DNA of 64,000 nucleotides from Rotaria macrura (taxonomy: Eukaryota > Rotifera > Eurotatoria > Philodinida > Philodinidae). Where the stretch lies: NCBI GenBank assembly GCA_900239685.1, contig OENT01000597.1, forward strand, positions 30,033 to 94,032. Reading direction: 5' to 3'. Numbering within the stretch: position 1 is the stretch's first letter; each line of letters starts with the position of its first letter. The notes below the pieces were generated by a model. The model had not been told where the DNA came from. It was given only the letters and a program-made list of their open reading frames with translations, and searched no databases. Shown one piece after another: positions 36,061 to 48,376 of this stretch. Both the position numbers and the translations under genes were made by a program.

Positions 36061-37387
36061 TCATTTATCTTGATGATGTAGAATAGCAAAATGGCCATGC
36101 ATCTTCGATGGATAATGACTATGTCGTCCTGAAATTTTGTTGAGTTCCCATGGTTTCATTTGACGTTTAAAAAAGTCATTGCCCGACAACGAATCCAAGC
36201 TCTTAAAATAACAGGAAAGAACAGTTATCAACACAAAAACAAAGAACGAGAAACTTGTTGAAATACTTTTTTGAAAAAATCATTTCCGCTCAATGAATCC
36301 AGACTCTAAAATACAAGACAAGTAATATTAAAAACATACTCTGATATAAATAATTACTTTCTTAAAAAAATCATTACCAGATAATGAGTCTAAACTCTAA
36401 AACGAATGAATTAAAATTAATCATAGAAGTTATTTTACAAGTAAATACAAAAGAACTAAACCTTCTTGAAAAAATCTGAACCTGATAAAGAATCCAAAGT
36501 GCGTTTCTATTCGAACGAAACAAAAAAAGATGCATCAAACCTAAAGATTAATTTAGTAGTACGTAATAAATTACTTGTTCACGTTTAAAAAAATCATTGC
36601 CAGACAAGGAATCAAGGCTCTAAATAAAATTCAATACGAAAAATTTCAAAAAATCATCGATACATTATTTTTCATGTTTACTTTCTTGAAGAAATCCGAG
36701 CCAGAAAGGGAGTCAAGTGTTCGTTTCTATACATATGAAACAATAAATATTCAAAAGAGAAACTAATCGATTTACAATTTACTTGATCATTACGTTTAAA
36801 AAAATCATTGCCCGAAAGACTATCAAGACTCTGAATAAAAAAAAAATCTATAAACTTATTATATATGTATATCAACAATTACCTTTTTAAAGAAATCCGA
36901 GCCTGATAATGAATCAAGTGTACGTTTCTATAAAAGAAAATATATGAATCAATTAACGAATGTCATCATTTCGTAAGAATTATGTCTCATTGAAGATTTC
37001 AACACTCGACTATTTTTAATACCCGATGCCTAGAGAATGATCAGACTGAAATAAAATCAAAGTCATCGTTCTTTTTTCTATTGAAGATAATAATAGCAAT
37101 GATGCATAATCATTGAAAATGTTTTTATTAAACTGTCATATAGGATTAGATATCACATTAACATAGAGATCAATGCGCCTCAGGTCATCATTTCCTGTCT
37201 GAAGTTTTATGCATTGTAGAAAACTTTCTCTGTTAATTCATTTATTCAACCAGAAATCATTGATGAATTCGGATAGACACAATGGTCGATAAATACTTAC
37301 TTTTTCCTCTTCACCTTTGGTACCTAATTGGAATACAATAGCCATAACTAACGCAACATATATTGTCGACATAGTAGCAGCAGACAT
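36061..37387 (-). CDS. Neuropeptide precursor with eight (S/T)LDSLSG(N/S)DFF copies in micro-exons
   Basis: Predicted 201-residue secreted prohormone. Exons on the minus strand: 37387-37301 (signal peptide, MSTIYVALVMAIVFQLG), 37029-36958 (spacer), then cassette exons 36927-36883, 36830-36783, 36726-36682, 36619-36575, 36506-36462, 36396-36358 and 36305-36267, and the terminal exon 36201-36061. All junctions are GT-AG and phase 0. Cassettes are 39-48 nt and each encodes one peptide: TLDSLSGSDFF (three copies) or SLDSLSGNDFF (five), bounded by KR or KK for prohormone convertase. Short spacers (NDQ, EQ) precede the next KR. The LDSL-G core recalls orcokinin/pedal-peptide-type hormones (including nematode NLP-14/15), but the FF ending differs, so kinship is tentative. 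The 30-nt intron between exons 2 and 3 is the weakest junction. A cleaved signal peptide, dibasic sites, a TATA box and a poly(A) signal all agree. Confidence 0.85.
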
Positions 37388-37458
37388 GTTATAGTGCGGA
37401 TGAAAATGAAGTGTTAGATATTCTTTGTGAAACAAATGTCAGTCGATGTTGTTGTTCG

Positions 37459-37468
37459 GTTTATATAC
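37459..37468 (-). promoter_or_regulatory. TATA box of the neuropeptide gene
   Basis: GTATATAAAC on the minus strand, about 72-81 nt upstream of the ATG at 37387. Confidence 0.5.
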
Positions 37469-40400
37469 TATGAAATTTCCTCTCTATTTTTTTCGATCAG
37501 ATTTTTCCGAATAAGAGAAAACGAGAGAAAGAAAATAGAGCACTTTTTTAGATGTTTGCGGTGTTGCACGATCCTATTACTGATGAAGAAAAACAAAGAG
37601 GCAAAAATGTGACTAGAGTCAATCATATAGGGACACTTACTAAAGATATTGGGTCAACATTTATAGGACTTATTCAAAAAACGAAATGTGATCCTGACTT
37701 TTATGCAATTTAAGAAAATGGAATTATTAAGGATATGCTTATATTTCTAAAAACATCTGCGGAAAATCGAGTGGAACAACAATCGACCATTACTTATATT
37801 TCAGATTTATTTATTTCATTTAATTTCATACTATTTATCGATCGTGTACGATTCGATTCATATGTCTCCGAACGGATCCATTAGTATCAACAAATAAGAG
37901 AAAAAAGATCTAGTTTCTTTTATAAAACGACATACAAACACCTGCAACTATCATTTGAAAACATAGAAAAAAAAACGAACTCAGCATATATTTCACTGGT
38001 TCTATGATGATGTGCATTTCGCCCGGAAATGAATAAAAACATTAATGCACGTTATAAGTACTTTATTGTTACTCGAGACATCCAAGAATATTCTATGACC
38101 AAGATGATTGATGAGAATACATAAAAAACAAAACAGAAACAATATATCGAATAGAAAAACACAAAATACCGATAAAAATCTCGATTCATTCTATAGATTG
38201 AATTCAATTGTCTTTAAACACAGACAAGGGTAAGTCACGTGGATGACATGCTCATTGATTGAGTACTAGAGGACGAATATATTTATATTCATTTTTGAGG
38301 CTACTCTTGTAAAACCGACAAATTCATCGGTATGAAATTCATGAAAAGAGTTTTTTGGACATGCAATAAATCATTTTAGAAGAATCTTTTCGATTGAATG
38401 AATAAATGCTTGAAATTTAACTTATTACTAGAAATACTCTCTCCAATTTTTATGCTGTAAACAGCTATGAAATAATGCTTATGAATTGTAAGAACAAGTG
38501 TCAATAGAACAAAAAAAATGTTCTGATGTTAATTTCACTGATTTCTCGCATTCTCAATAGATGTTAACACTGGAAAACTGTTTTTCTTTTTAATATAATG
38601 AAATGTTTAACATTGAAAATGATTGTATTCATTGGTTAATATTGTTTTCTTTGTTTTTCATTAAACAATAATCTTTAGTATGATGAGATGTTCTTGAACA
38701 AATGATGGATAAGTTCTTTTTTTGGATTTATTTTTTATTGTTCTAAAATCTGAACCAAAGTATAACAATGAGTGGAAATAAACGAGAAAAGAAATAAGTA
38801 ATAAAACATAATTAGATAGGAGAACAATATATTCGATTAGGACAATAATAATCGATTAAAAATACATTAATTATTGATAACTAATATAGATATTTTTTAA
38901 TATATAATAAACAAGAAAAGAATACTGTATGAAAAATAAATCATAACTAATATTGCCAGTGTTCAACTAAATAAGCGTCTAATAGTTTTTTGTCTGTGAG
39001 GAAATCCGCCTATCACGACTAACATTTACAAGAACAAAAAAGTACTTACAAATAATAAATAAACATATCGTGTAGAAACGAAATGTGAAACGAATCTTAT
39101 TCTATAGGATCGTAGAATGAGAACGATCTTGAAAGAACACCCAATACGGGTTGTAATTGATCAAATAAAACGAAAATTAAATAAAAAATAACATACTGTC
39201 TGCCGATGATTGTTGAATTTTGAAGAAATATTCTATACATTAATCAATCTAGACAATAGCTGGAAACGAATTTACATGCATCAGTTTATTCAGAGTAATG
39301 AACGAACGAGAAAACTCTTTTTTTTATAATAGTAAAATGAAAAGATAAGAAACTTTCACATACTGTCTGATATATCGAATGGACACGGCAATCATTAAAG
39401 ACAATTAAGGAAAATCACATTAACATCGAACTATCAAGTAGTTTGATTTCAGCTAAATAAATCTGTTTTCGATGTACGTGTCAGTTAAATATCATAGTTT
39501 TTCGACAGTTTTTACTATAGCACTAAAAGACTATAGACATTTTCAGATAACATGCTAACTTGTAAAGAATCAACGTATGATAATTGTCGATAATGCTCGT
39601 GACATAACATTCTTCAGTATCTGTGTACAAAGATCAATAAACTGGATGAGTACCATATCAGACTTACCGAAACATCATATTTGACTAGGAGAATGCTTAC
39701 TTTTTGAAACGTTCATGTATTGACGAAATCAGCGAATGTCATAGGTTGTCTTCTAATTATTGCTTCTTGTACTTAGCATTTTTCCTCATATTGACCTTTA
39801 GCGACATAATCACAGAAGTAGGAAAGTTAGCACAAGAGATAAAACTTTTCTTAGATTATAATAACACGATTGAAAATACGAAAGTAAAATCATTTTTCTT
39901 GTATGATAAAACATTATTTCTGATTTCGTATATCACCGTAATCTAGCACTTCTTGAAATGCTAAGTGAATTCATTAGAAGAAGAAAAAAATTATATCAGT
40001 CTGATTTTATTTGAAACTGTTCATAATGATTATTAAGAAACATCAAAATATACGTCCAAAGTTTATCATTCCTTTAGAAGAAGTCAATGGAAATGAAAAA
40101 CACGTTTCGAGAATCTGTTACTGATCTTTCCTTGCTTTATGAGGGGAAAAAAACAAATCCCAACTAATTCCAGGTTGCTTTCCGAATGACGGTTTCCTTG
40201 ATTTCGAAAGTATGATATGATCTTATTAGATATTAATTGAACAGATTTCATTGTTGAGTATGATTGTTGATTGATAAATAATTATATTTCATTCGATAGT
40301 TCTGTGATAATCATTATGAATATACAGACATCAACTGCTATTTTGCTTTCATATCATGAGTGATGAGATCGATGATCATTTATGAATTGCGAGGGCGTTA

Positions 40401-43400
40401 GCAATCAAGTCAACGTAATGCTACTTCTACAATACTAAATCTACTCATATTGTTTCTGTTCGATTTTCGGTCATGGTGACATAAGCTGAATACGATCATA
40501 CTTTGCCTTTTATCTAAAAAATCACATATAAGGACGTATGGTACGTGAAGTTCCATATATAGATATATGAGAAGGAATGAGTGCAATTTATCAGTTCTTA
40601 CCATTTCAGACCTATAGGAAAAAAATTGACGATCGAAAAGAAAATGATACTAACATATCATGACGGTTGACATATTTTATGTTTGATTTGTTTCTTTTTC
40701 AGCAAAATTTCCATAGAAATCGAGAGAAGAGATTCATTCGAATTAATTATACTCAAATATTCATCAACATCAGAATTGTATTCGATCGAGGAAAAATTGA
40801 CATGTTTTCAAATACGTCAGCCAGAATCCAATAGTTTGACTGCGCTTCAATCAAATTTAGAGAAATGTCTTGCCTATTGATGAGAGTAGAGACGCTCAAT
40901 TGATGCTTACAGATCCAATTAAAAATGTACTTCAACATCACATAGGTTCATGATTTCATTTGTTACTGAATTACTACAAAACGAAAACATTCCATGGCTC
41001 TGCTCCATGGCAGTCAAGCTTACAGGCTACGCTAATTGAATGTAATTTATCATTAAATGGATTCAACCATTCATTCATAGCATGCAAAGTTCAAGAGAAA
41101 TAATCTCTGTCTACGTCCGACATGTCTTTATATTAGGAAACGATTTTGTCGAGCAGAAACAAATGAAATCTCCTGTCAATCACAGTCGCTAAATTCTATA
41201 TTTCGAATGCGAGACTTTTTTAATTCTGAAAACAGACAGTTACTGAACCTATTCTAATTAAATACATTGTAATCATTCGATCAGAATCAACTATAGAGTC
41301 ATCTATTTCACACTAGAAAAATGTTGCCTAATTTTTATCATTTTTAATAACTAAAATTGATTCTTTTGAAACAAACAAATGTAGACCTTTACATTTGCTA
41401 TGATAAGTTCGAAATATTCTCTTGCATTTATATAGCAAATCAAATCAACAAAACAAATGACTAATTCGAGACCTATGTTAATTTTTAAATCTTCTATGTC
41501 TGAAAAGAAATCATTTAAATATAATAAAATTGCAAATGTCGATGACAACTTGTTAGTAATCACATATGTAATGTATGATAGACATATGTTTTTCAGGATT
41601 AGAATGATATGAACTTTGTTTACATTTGTCTTTCGATTAATGAAGATAGGTAAATGACAAAGAAATTGTCAATATAACATGTCTTCTTGCGTTTTGGTAT
41701 TTGTTTTTATTCAAAAAATTGAGTATGAGAGATGCCAATTCATATTAAATTATAAGTGACACCATGATCTAGCATCGAAAACTAGAGATGTTTTAGAATA
41801 ATTCACACATACTCGATTAATAAGACTTGAAAAAAAATAATTCTAATGTAAAATATAAATTAGATTTACTCAAATCATTCAATTAATGTTTTACGATTAA
41901 TTTAGAAGAATTTTTTTTTTACTTTGCAATGTAAGAAAATGATATTTAGTAATAAACAGCGATGATCCAAGTGACTAGTTCATTCTTGATTTTTAAAATA
42001 AGTCATGGTTTCTTAACAAACAATGGCTTCTGTGCATTATTTATTCTTCTGTTACGATAAACACTAAAAACTGCCCACGCTCAATATTCGTATGAAAATT
42101 TTCAAGCATTCGTACATGAATTCTGAATGTTGTAAGAATTTCAATAGAAGATGAACTTTCATCGAAATAATAGACATTCGATAGAATGCATCTTCTTACG
42201 TGTACATATGTCATGGAAGAGAAAAGTTGAAAATCAATAGAAAATATAATTTAAAACAAAATATCACTCGATTGCCACCAATGTTATATATATGCATGCG
42301 CAGTTGGCTATATGTGAGAATTGCTATTAATGTGTTTGAATAGCATATTGACAGTTGAAGTACAAATAAAGAACGAACAACATTAAGAGAAAACAGAAAG
42401 AAATTTGTCATCGATTTGTTGAGGTTGAAACGAGATGTATGATGAATTTTTGACATATGTGTTGGAAGAAAATATGTCATGGTAGGGAGAATGTGGGATT
42501 TCTTTCAATAAATGACGATAACTTGAGAACGTTATTTTTCATATAGAGTTTTTTTTTCTATATGTACTAGATGCAATGTATTTCTATCCTTGAAAATATT
42601 TTCTTATGATCCTTTGTCGAATGAAATTAAAATAACTCTTCCATTAATTTCAGCAGTTTTTCATGATTTCACAGCATACTCTCAGAAGTTTTATTTCATA
42701 TTATGTGATAAATCATTTTCATTTCCAATGATATTCATCACCACGCCCCTGAGTGACAATTAGTATAGATGCTTTGAAAACATTGGTTTCACATTTTCGT
42801 TTTTAAAATTCACATGTTTTTATAATCTCTACCGATCTTTCCAATTCTCTATTACGAAAATTATTTCATGGATGTATAAGAATGTAGCAGTTTGTAGAAA
42901 TTTTTCATTTTAATAACATAAAACGGTTTATATGCAATTCAAAATTTCTCAAAACAAGCATGAGCTATTAGTTTCTAGCATAAATCAACGGATGAAACGG
43001 TATCAAATCTAATGATCGTAGAAGTATTTCGAAAATCATATCAATTAAAAGAAAAACTAAAATTTTGAAGAGAGAAAGAAAAATGTGCAAAATTGATAGA
43101 GAAATCATTTCATTATTTAAAACGAGCCGAAGGAAAATAACCCTGCATACGCCATTCATTCAACCAGTAAGAATGTCGTAAATAAAAAATATTGCAACGT
43201 ACTTGATCATCGTTATATGAATCGTAATTTGATCATAGTTGTCTGAAGGTTGTTCAAGTTATTGACTTTAATATTCTTATACAAAATAAATACACATCTA
43301 AATGATGTCACAGAACATGCTTGTTGATTTTTAAAGTTCTTCCTATGCTGAATATTGCTTTCGTTAGCCCTCACATCATCGGCATTGCTAGTAACTGCTG

Positions 43401-44806
43401 AGATTACTAAATACATGAGAAATGTGATTATGATCAAATTTAATAGAAAACTCGAGCAATATTTCATTGAAATAACCTGTATAATCCATATGGAAACTAC
43501 TTATGTTGATTAATATTACATTATTGTCAGAGAATAATCGTCGTTTTTGCTCAGCTTGACATTTTTGGCAAGCATCAACCCTCACTTCTCTATCCATGAC
43601 ATTTAATCAAGTTATCAACTTCCATTCAATTTTAATAAGAAGATAAATAGAACTATTTTGACGTAATCTATCATGTAGTTTAAATTTTAGTTAAATATCA
43701 AAATGAAACCTTTCATAGTATCCGCACCGATGAGTTGGTAGTTTCGTATTGCTTTGTCATGATTTCTTTTACGTAACTATGAGTTTCTGGGTGACTTCTG
43801 TGAAGGCCTATAGACGTGAATGAATCAAAGAAAGTTACTTTTATCACCAGCACAAATGTCCTATCTCCAACTTATTGTCAACATTACTAGAATGTACCTT
43901 TATGGCTTTCAAAAAAATTGGATGACGATGATTTTAATTCATGTTCGAGAAGTGGTTCATAGTGAAAAGTTTGTTGTGACATGAAAAATTATACAACTGC
44001 AGTATAAAGATGCAATACTCGATTTACTTTACATCATGATATGTTTGATTACTTTTTTCGACTTATTTTACACAGTTCATCTATGTTTTCTCTACTGAAA
44101 ATCAGTTTCCTTTATTTTCATTTAAAATTATTTTCTTGTGCCTCATGCTTTCCGTTTGATTTGTATTTATCATCTAATCAAAATTATTAATTGATAAATC
44201 AGCAATGTTCTTTATTCTTGACGTACGATATAAAAACATTTGCCTTGCGTTTTTCAAGCAAACAACTATTTACAAATATCGATATGTATCTAAGCGAAGC
44301 AGAAAACAAATACACTAATGACAATTGATAGAAGTCTAGATCAGAAAAAATTAAATCTGAAGTACATTTATATGGTAGACAGGTGAATGAACAATACAAA
44401 CATGTCGAGAATAAAAACAAGAAAAGATGTATTATTTATATTAGATCTATTCGCATTTTTTTTTGTCACTCTGATGATTTCATCATCAGCAATCAATGTA
44501 AAGAGCCATCAGTATCAAATGGCTTTCATTAAAGAAATCAATATCACTGATCAAAGAAGTTATACTTATTTTATGCATAAAAGAATTTCAAACTAAGCAT
44601 ATTAAAGCATATAATACTTCAATACTAACAATAAATAAACGAAAGCGATTCACTGAATCGAAAAATCTATTTGATAGAAAAGTACATCTTATACAGACAC
44701 TCACATCGAAAGACTAGAAAATTTTTATACAAGACTGAGTATGTTACATACAAAATTTACAAAAAAAATGTAGCCAGCATTTGCTATGTTTTTCTTTTTT
44801 ATCGTC
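37469..44806. other. 7.3-kb AT-rich region with no firm gene
   Basis: Only short ORFs occur. Two have signal-peptide-like starts: minus 43467-43213 (listed separately) and plus 44387-44596 (hydrophobic stretch DVLFILDLFAFFFVTLMISS then a short tail). Given that the neighbouring hormone gene would be nearly invisible to ORF scans, other micro-exon genes could be present. I found no second repeat of cassette exons. Confidence 0.45.
43213..43467 (-). CDS. Possible small secreted peptide (weak)
   Basis: ATG at 43467 opens an 84-codon frame with a convincing signal peptide (MKYCSSFLLNLIIITFLMYL, then VISAVTS). A polar stretch follows with one Arg-Lys pair (HRKNFKN) and two cysteines in ACSVTSFRC. 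There is no homology I recognise, and the end may be intronic. It could be a peptide-hormone first exon or a chance frame in AT-rich DNA. Confidence 0.3.
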   Translation of the reverse strand: MKYCSSFLLNLIIITFLMYLVISAVTSNADDVRANESNIQHRKNFKNQQACSVTSFRCVFILYKNIKVNNLNNLQTTMIKLRFI

Positions 44807-45832
44807 TTATCTTCTACGATGTGATTTTGAATCACATAATTCAATTTCTATATAAAATGCATCTCGTCTGGTAATTTTTTCAACTTTAAATATAGTGTCA
44901 CACATGATCAGTATTTCTTCTTCGTGTGGAAATTCTGATATTTTTTTCAAATCTAATGCTGTGTAAGATTGACGAATTTTGAATATCATCATAATTGTAT
45001 ATTTATTGTCAATATTTCGATCAAATATATATTCTTTGGCAATCATACGATCTCTGGTCGTTGGAATAAATGTTCTGTTGAGTAATTTTGTATTCTTTTT
45101 AAATAGATTAAGTTGATCTTCTGAATCAAGAATAATGCATCGAAAGCATGTTCCTTCAAAAGAATATTTTGTATGTAGATGATCATTGAAGTAAATTATC
45201 TGTACGAATTGAGACAGCATATTTCCATGTTGCCTCACGAGAAGATAATCATCAACACGATTATAAAAATCTGTTTCAGCAGTATAAGCTTGAATCAAAC
45301 GAGTAGTATCTTTCTCTTCAATACTCCGACGAAGAAAACGTTTAATTACATCAATTTTCGGCATATCACTCAATTGTTGAATTATCATATCACCTTGAAA
45401 CATACCGTATTCTAGACGATTTCCTCGGTAAATATCTGTGATCGGATCTTGAATGACATTTTTCTCGTTTCCATGAATTGGAATCCATATTAATTTCTCT
45501 CGTTCATATGATACATCGCCTCCAAATCGATTCGATGCTTTAGGGCGTAAAAATAGGAATCGAATATTTTCTGTTCCGGCTTCGTCAATGGGTGTCTTAT
45601 CGAATTTATTTATAACACGCCGAGTAAAGCCTCTATCGAGTAATAGCTTAACTATATCAAGATGTTGGTAATAACAGGCAGCGTGCAATGCAGTACTTCC
45701 GTTTGGTTCCATTCGATCAATATTTTCTAATTGATGTTGATCTAATAGATGAATGACTAAATCGAAATCGTCGTTACGACAAGCAAAATAAAATTCACTG
45801 GGAAATTCTGTCGTATTCGATGTTTCGTCCAT
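44807..45832 (-). CDS. Ankyrin-repeat and ADP-ribosyltransferase (ART) domain protein
   Basis: 341 residues, intronless. Residues 12-90 hold ankyrin repeats (NGSTALHAACYYQHLDIVKL at 44-63), which bind protein partners. Residues about 160-335 resemble an arginine-specific mono-ADP-ribosyltransferase, which moves ADP-ribose from NAD onto protein. An AYTAETDFYNRVDDYL helix (172-187) is followed by a strand with Arg (CFRC, 229-232), FIPTTRD (255-261) where STS normally stands, and FPHEEEIL (301-308), which keeps the catalytic ExE (304-306). The family triad is R-S-E; the serine position here looks like Thr, so activity is uncertain. There is no signal peptide, so it is probably cytosolic. Such ART fusions are frequent in bdelloid rotifers. 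Confidence 0.72.
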   Translation of the reverse strand: MDETSNTTEFPSEFYFACRNDDFDLVIHLLDQHQLENIDRMEPNGSTALHAACYYQHLDIVKLLLDRGFTRRVINKFDKTPIDEAGTENIRFLFLRPKASNRFGGDVSYEREKLIWIPIHGNEKNVIQDPITDIYRGNRLEYGMFQGDMIIQQLSDMPKIDVIKRFLRRSIEEKDTTRLIQAYTAETDFYNRVDDYLLVRQHGNMLSQFVQIIYFNDHLHTKYSFEGTCFRCIILDSEDQLNLFKKNTKLLNRTFIPTTRDRMIAKEYIFDRNIDNKYTIMMIFKIRQSYTALDLKKISEFPHEEEILIMCDTIFKVEKITRRDAFYIEIELCDSKSHRRR

Positions 45833-47198
45833 CGTATATGTAAAAAGTAAAGAGGCAACTATTTCTTACTTTCAAAACGATTGCAATGTATGAATGTGTG
45901 TGAGATGATTCGTTTTCTTTTCATGATTTCCTTTCAGCGATGTATTGCATACAAGAGAAAAAACCTATTGACGCACTCGGTCAACAACTGTTTAACAAAG
46001 AAGAAGAAAAAAAACATTTCTGCTCAGAATACTTTGATTAGAATTGAATATGATTCATTTATGTTTGTAGAAAAAGGAAGCAAAAACCAACAAGACATCA
46101 TCATTTTAACCTGGAGAATGCGTCTATGAAATATGTGCCAATCGAAAAAGCAAATTTTTATATAACTACTTGCTACATAATTACCAGTGACGTACTCTAT
46201 TTTGAAGGAAGAACAGAAACAATTATACCAATTGATATCAGTATATAAACTCAAGGAAATATTCCAGAACAAATTCTTTATTTACAGAAAATTTTAGGAA
46301 CATTATTTCCAACAAGTTTAGTCAATAAAAAACATGTTAAGACTAGATTAGTTAAAAAAAAACACTTAAAAAATACATGAATGACTAATAAAGTGGCTAC
46401 GTTAATTGGTTGACTATTGAGTTGGGCGATTTATTCGGCATAATTTACGATAAAATAGTCTTGTAAATAGAATGGAAAATATGGAACGAAAAATAATGTA
46501 TACATAGAATGTAAAGGATTAAGCAACAAAACGAAGCAGAACAATTATTAAATAAATGAAATTTTTACTTGCCAAGCGAAGATAACTTTTTCCAAGACGT
46601 AATGTCAAACTGGGGTATAAACAATAAATTCTGATTGGTGTATTCAAGAGAAGAAGAACCAAACATCTATCAATTATTAATCTAATACTAAAACAAAACT
46701 TGTTCGATGATAATGCATTGGTTCAGAAATCTATCACTCGCATGAAGAAAACAAGATAGATTCTATCTTAAAATTTTCAATCAAGCAAAATCCGTGTCAT
46801 ATAAATGCTATGTAATACTTTATGTGGAATTCAAAACACGTTTAATTAACCTTTTCCGGCCGAATGGTACCAAATGGGCACATTTTGAAATTGTTTTATC
46901 AAAAACTGTTTCAAACTTGTGTTGAACATCGTTCTGATATCATGGTAATTAAGGGCACCAATGCCACAATTTATTCACCTTTCATTCAAGATAAATGCAT
47001 TTTGCTTTCTCAAAGCAGCATCATGAGAGCTGAGTGTCATGGAGAATCTCCACAGTCAGAACTATCACTATTTCGAAGGTCTAATAAAAGTCGATATTCG
47101 AAGTACCAACTGCAAAACTTTTGTTGATAGATTCTCTATTTCCGTCACTACTAATGGCAGTGTTTCAATAAATAATTATATAAGAAAAAACAAGAATC
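45833..47198. other. Intergenic, no recognised gene
   Basis: ORFs at 45881-46129 and 46864-47127 have no domain, and the second runs up to the hairpin element. Nothing else was recognised. Confidence 0.4.
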
Positions 47199-47761
47199 TT
47201 ACCTTTTGGTCACATCCGGACGTAACGGTACAAACATGTAAAAACATTTATCTTTTTTCTACCTAAAGGAATTTGATGGTTTATGCTTTTTCTTAATCCA
47301 TACCATGAAACTAGAACAAAGATGGGACTTCTACCTCCTCCCTCAATACTTTAACTGAGTTATCGCTGGAATACTATGAAATATCACGGAATTATGCAAA
47401 ATGTTGTCTGTTTTCTTGAGATAAGACCTAGAATTTATAGATTCTCTGGGAGTTTTCGAAGCATCCAGCAATGGTTGTTAACGGTGAGATATAATTGAAT
47501 TCGAAAACTCCCAGAGCTTCTCTAAATTCTGAGTCTTATCTCAAGAAAACAGACAAATTTTGCATAATTCCGTGATGTTTCACGTTACTCCAGCGATAAC
47601 TCAGTTGAAGTATTAAGGGAGGAAAAAGAAAGAACAATCTTTTTTCTAGTTTCATGGTATGGATTAAGAAAAAGTATAAACCATCAAACTCCTTTAGGTC
47701 GAAAAACAATCAATTTTTTTACATGTCCGTACCGTTACGTCCGGATGTGACCAAAAGGTAA
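47199..47761. mobile_element. 563-bp hairpin element (262-nt arms, 39-nt loop)
   Basis: Arms 47199-47460 and 47500-47761 are both 262 nt and are reverse complements at roughly nine positions in ten. The ends read TTACCTTTTGGTCACATCC and its complement. The loop is 47461-47499. There is no ORF and no clear target duplication. A transcript through it would fold into long double-stranded RNA. Confidence 0.85.
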
Positions 47762-48376
47762 CATCAAGTGGTTTTGTGACCCGCGATCTTCCCGGAATCG
47801 AATACTAGATTTTCGATATCTACGCAGTGATTGAATTCTTAATACAACGGGGAAGATATTTTTTCCCTCGTTCTTCTGGTCGCAGGTCAGATAGGGTTAA
47901 GAATGCTCTCCCTCTTTTTGAACTGCTTATAATTTTCGAAGATATTATGACAAATCAAGTTCCAATGTTTACGCTTCTTTTCAGGTTTTCCATAGGACTG
48001 AATGAGCTGCATTTCGGGTACGAAATTCAAAAATTAAAATGTTCTCGACTTTAGTTCGATGAGATAAGGTTGTAATGGATTACAAGCGGCTGTAATGACG
48101 CCATTTTTATCGGAAAAGTCTATCTTAAGCGAATCGGAAAACAATGCCAGAAAGTTAGATAATACATGGAACACAGAATCATGCGTAAAAACCGAATAGC
48201 TAATTTAACGGAGCTTTGATTGAGATTATTGAAGCACATATCGAAAGCAAAACGTTTAACCTTTGTGTGTACTACACGAATAAGAAAAATCGAATTTTTC
48301 TTAACAAATTTTGACTCTAAAAGAAGGAAAGACACGTTAGTTTTAAATGAAGACAAATACTTGAAACAAACCTGAG
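47762..48376. other. Intergenic, no recognised gene
   Basis: Only anonymous short ORFs (plus 47827-48054, minus 48356-48120) are present. Confidence 0.4.

Noticed and set aside
36575-36619. Earlier splice choice ending this exon at AAAC before GTGAAC
   Set aside because: It breaks the frame into the next cassette. Using GTAATT 8 nt later keeps phase 0 and a canonical site.
36575-36878. ORFs on both strands at 36575-36766 (+) and 36678-36878 (-)
   Set aside because: They read through the introns of, or antisense to, the micro-exon neuropeptide gene.
46864-48054. Possibility that ORFs at 46864-47266 and 47827-48054 are one gene split by the hairpin
   Set aside because: Their readings show no shared domain and do not join across the element.
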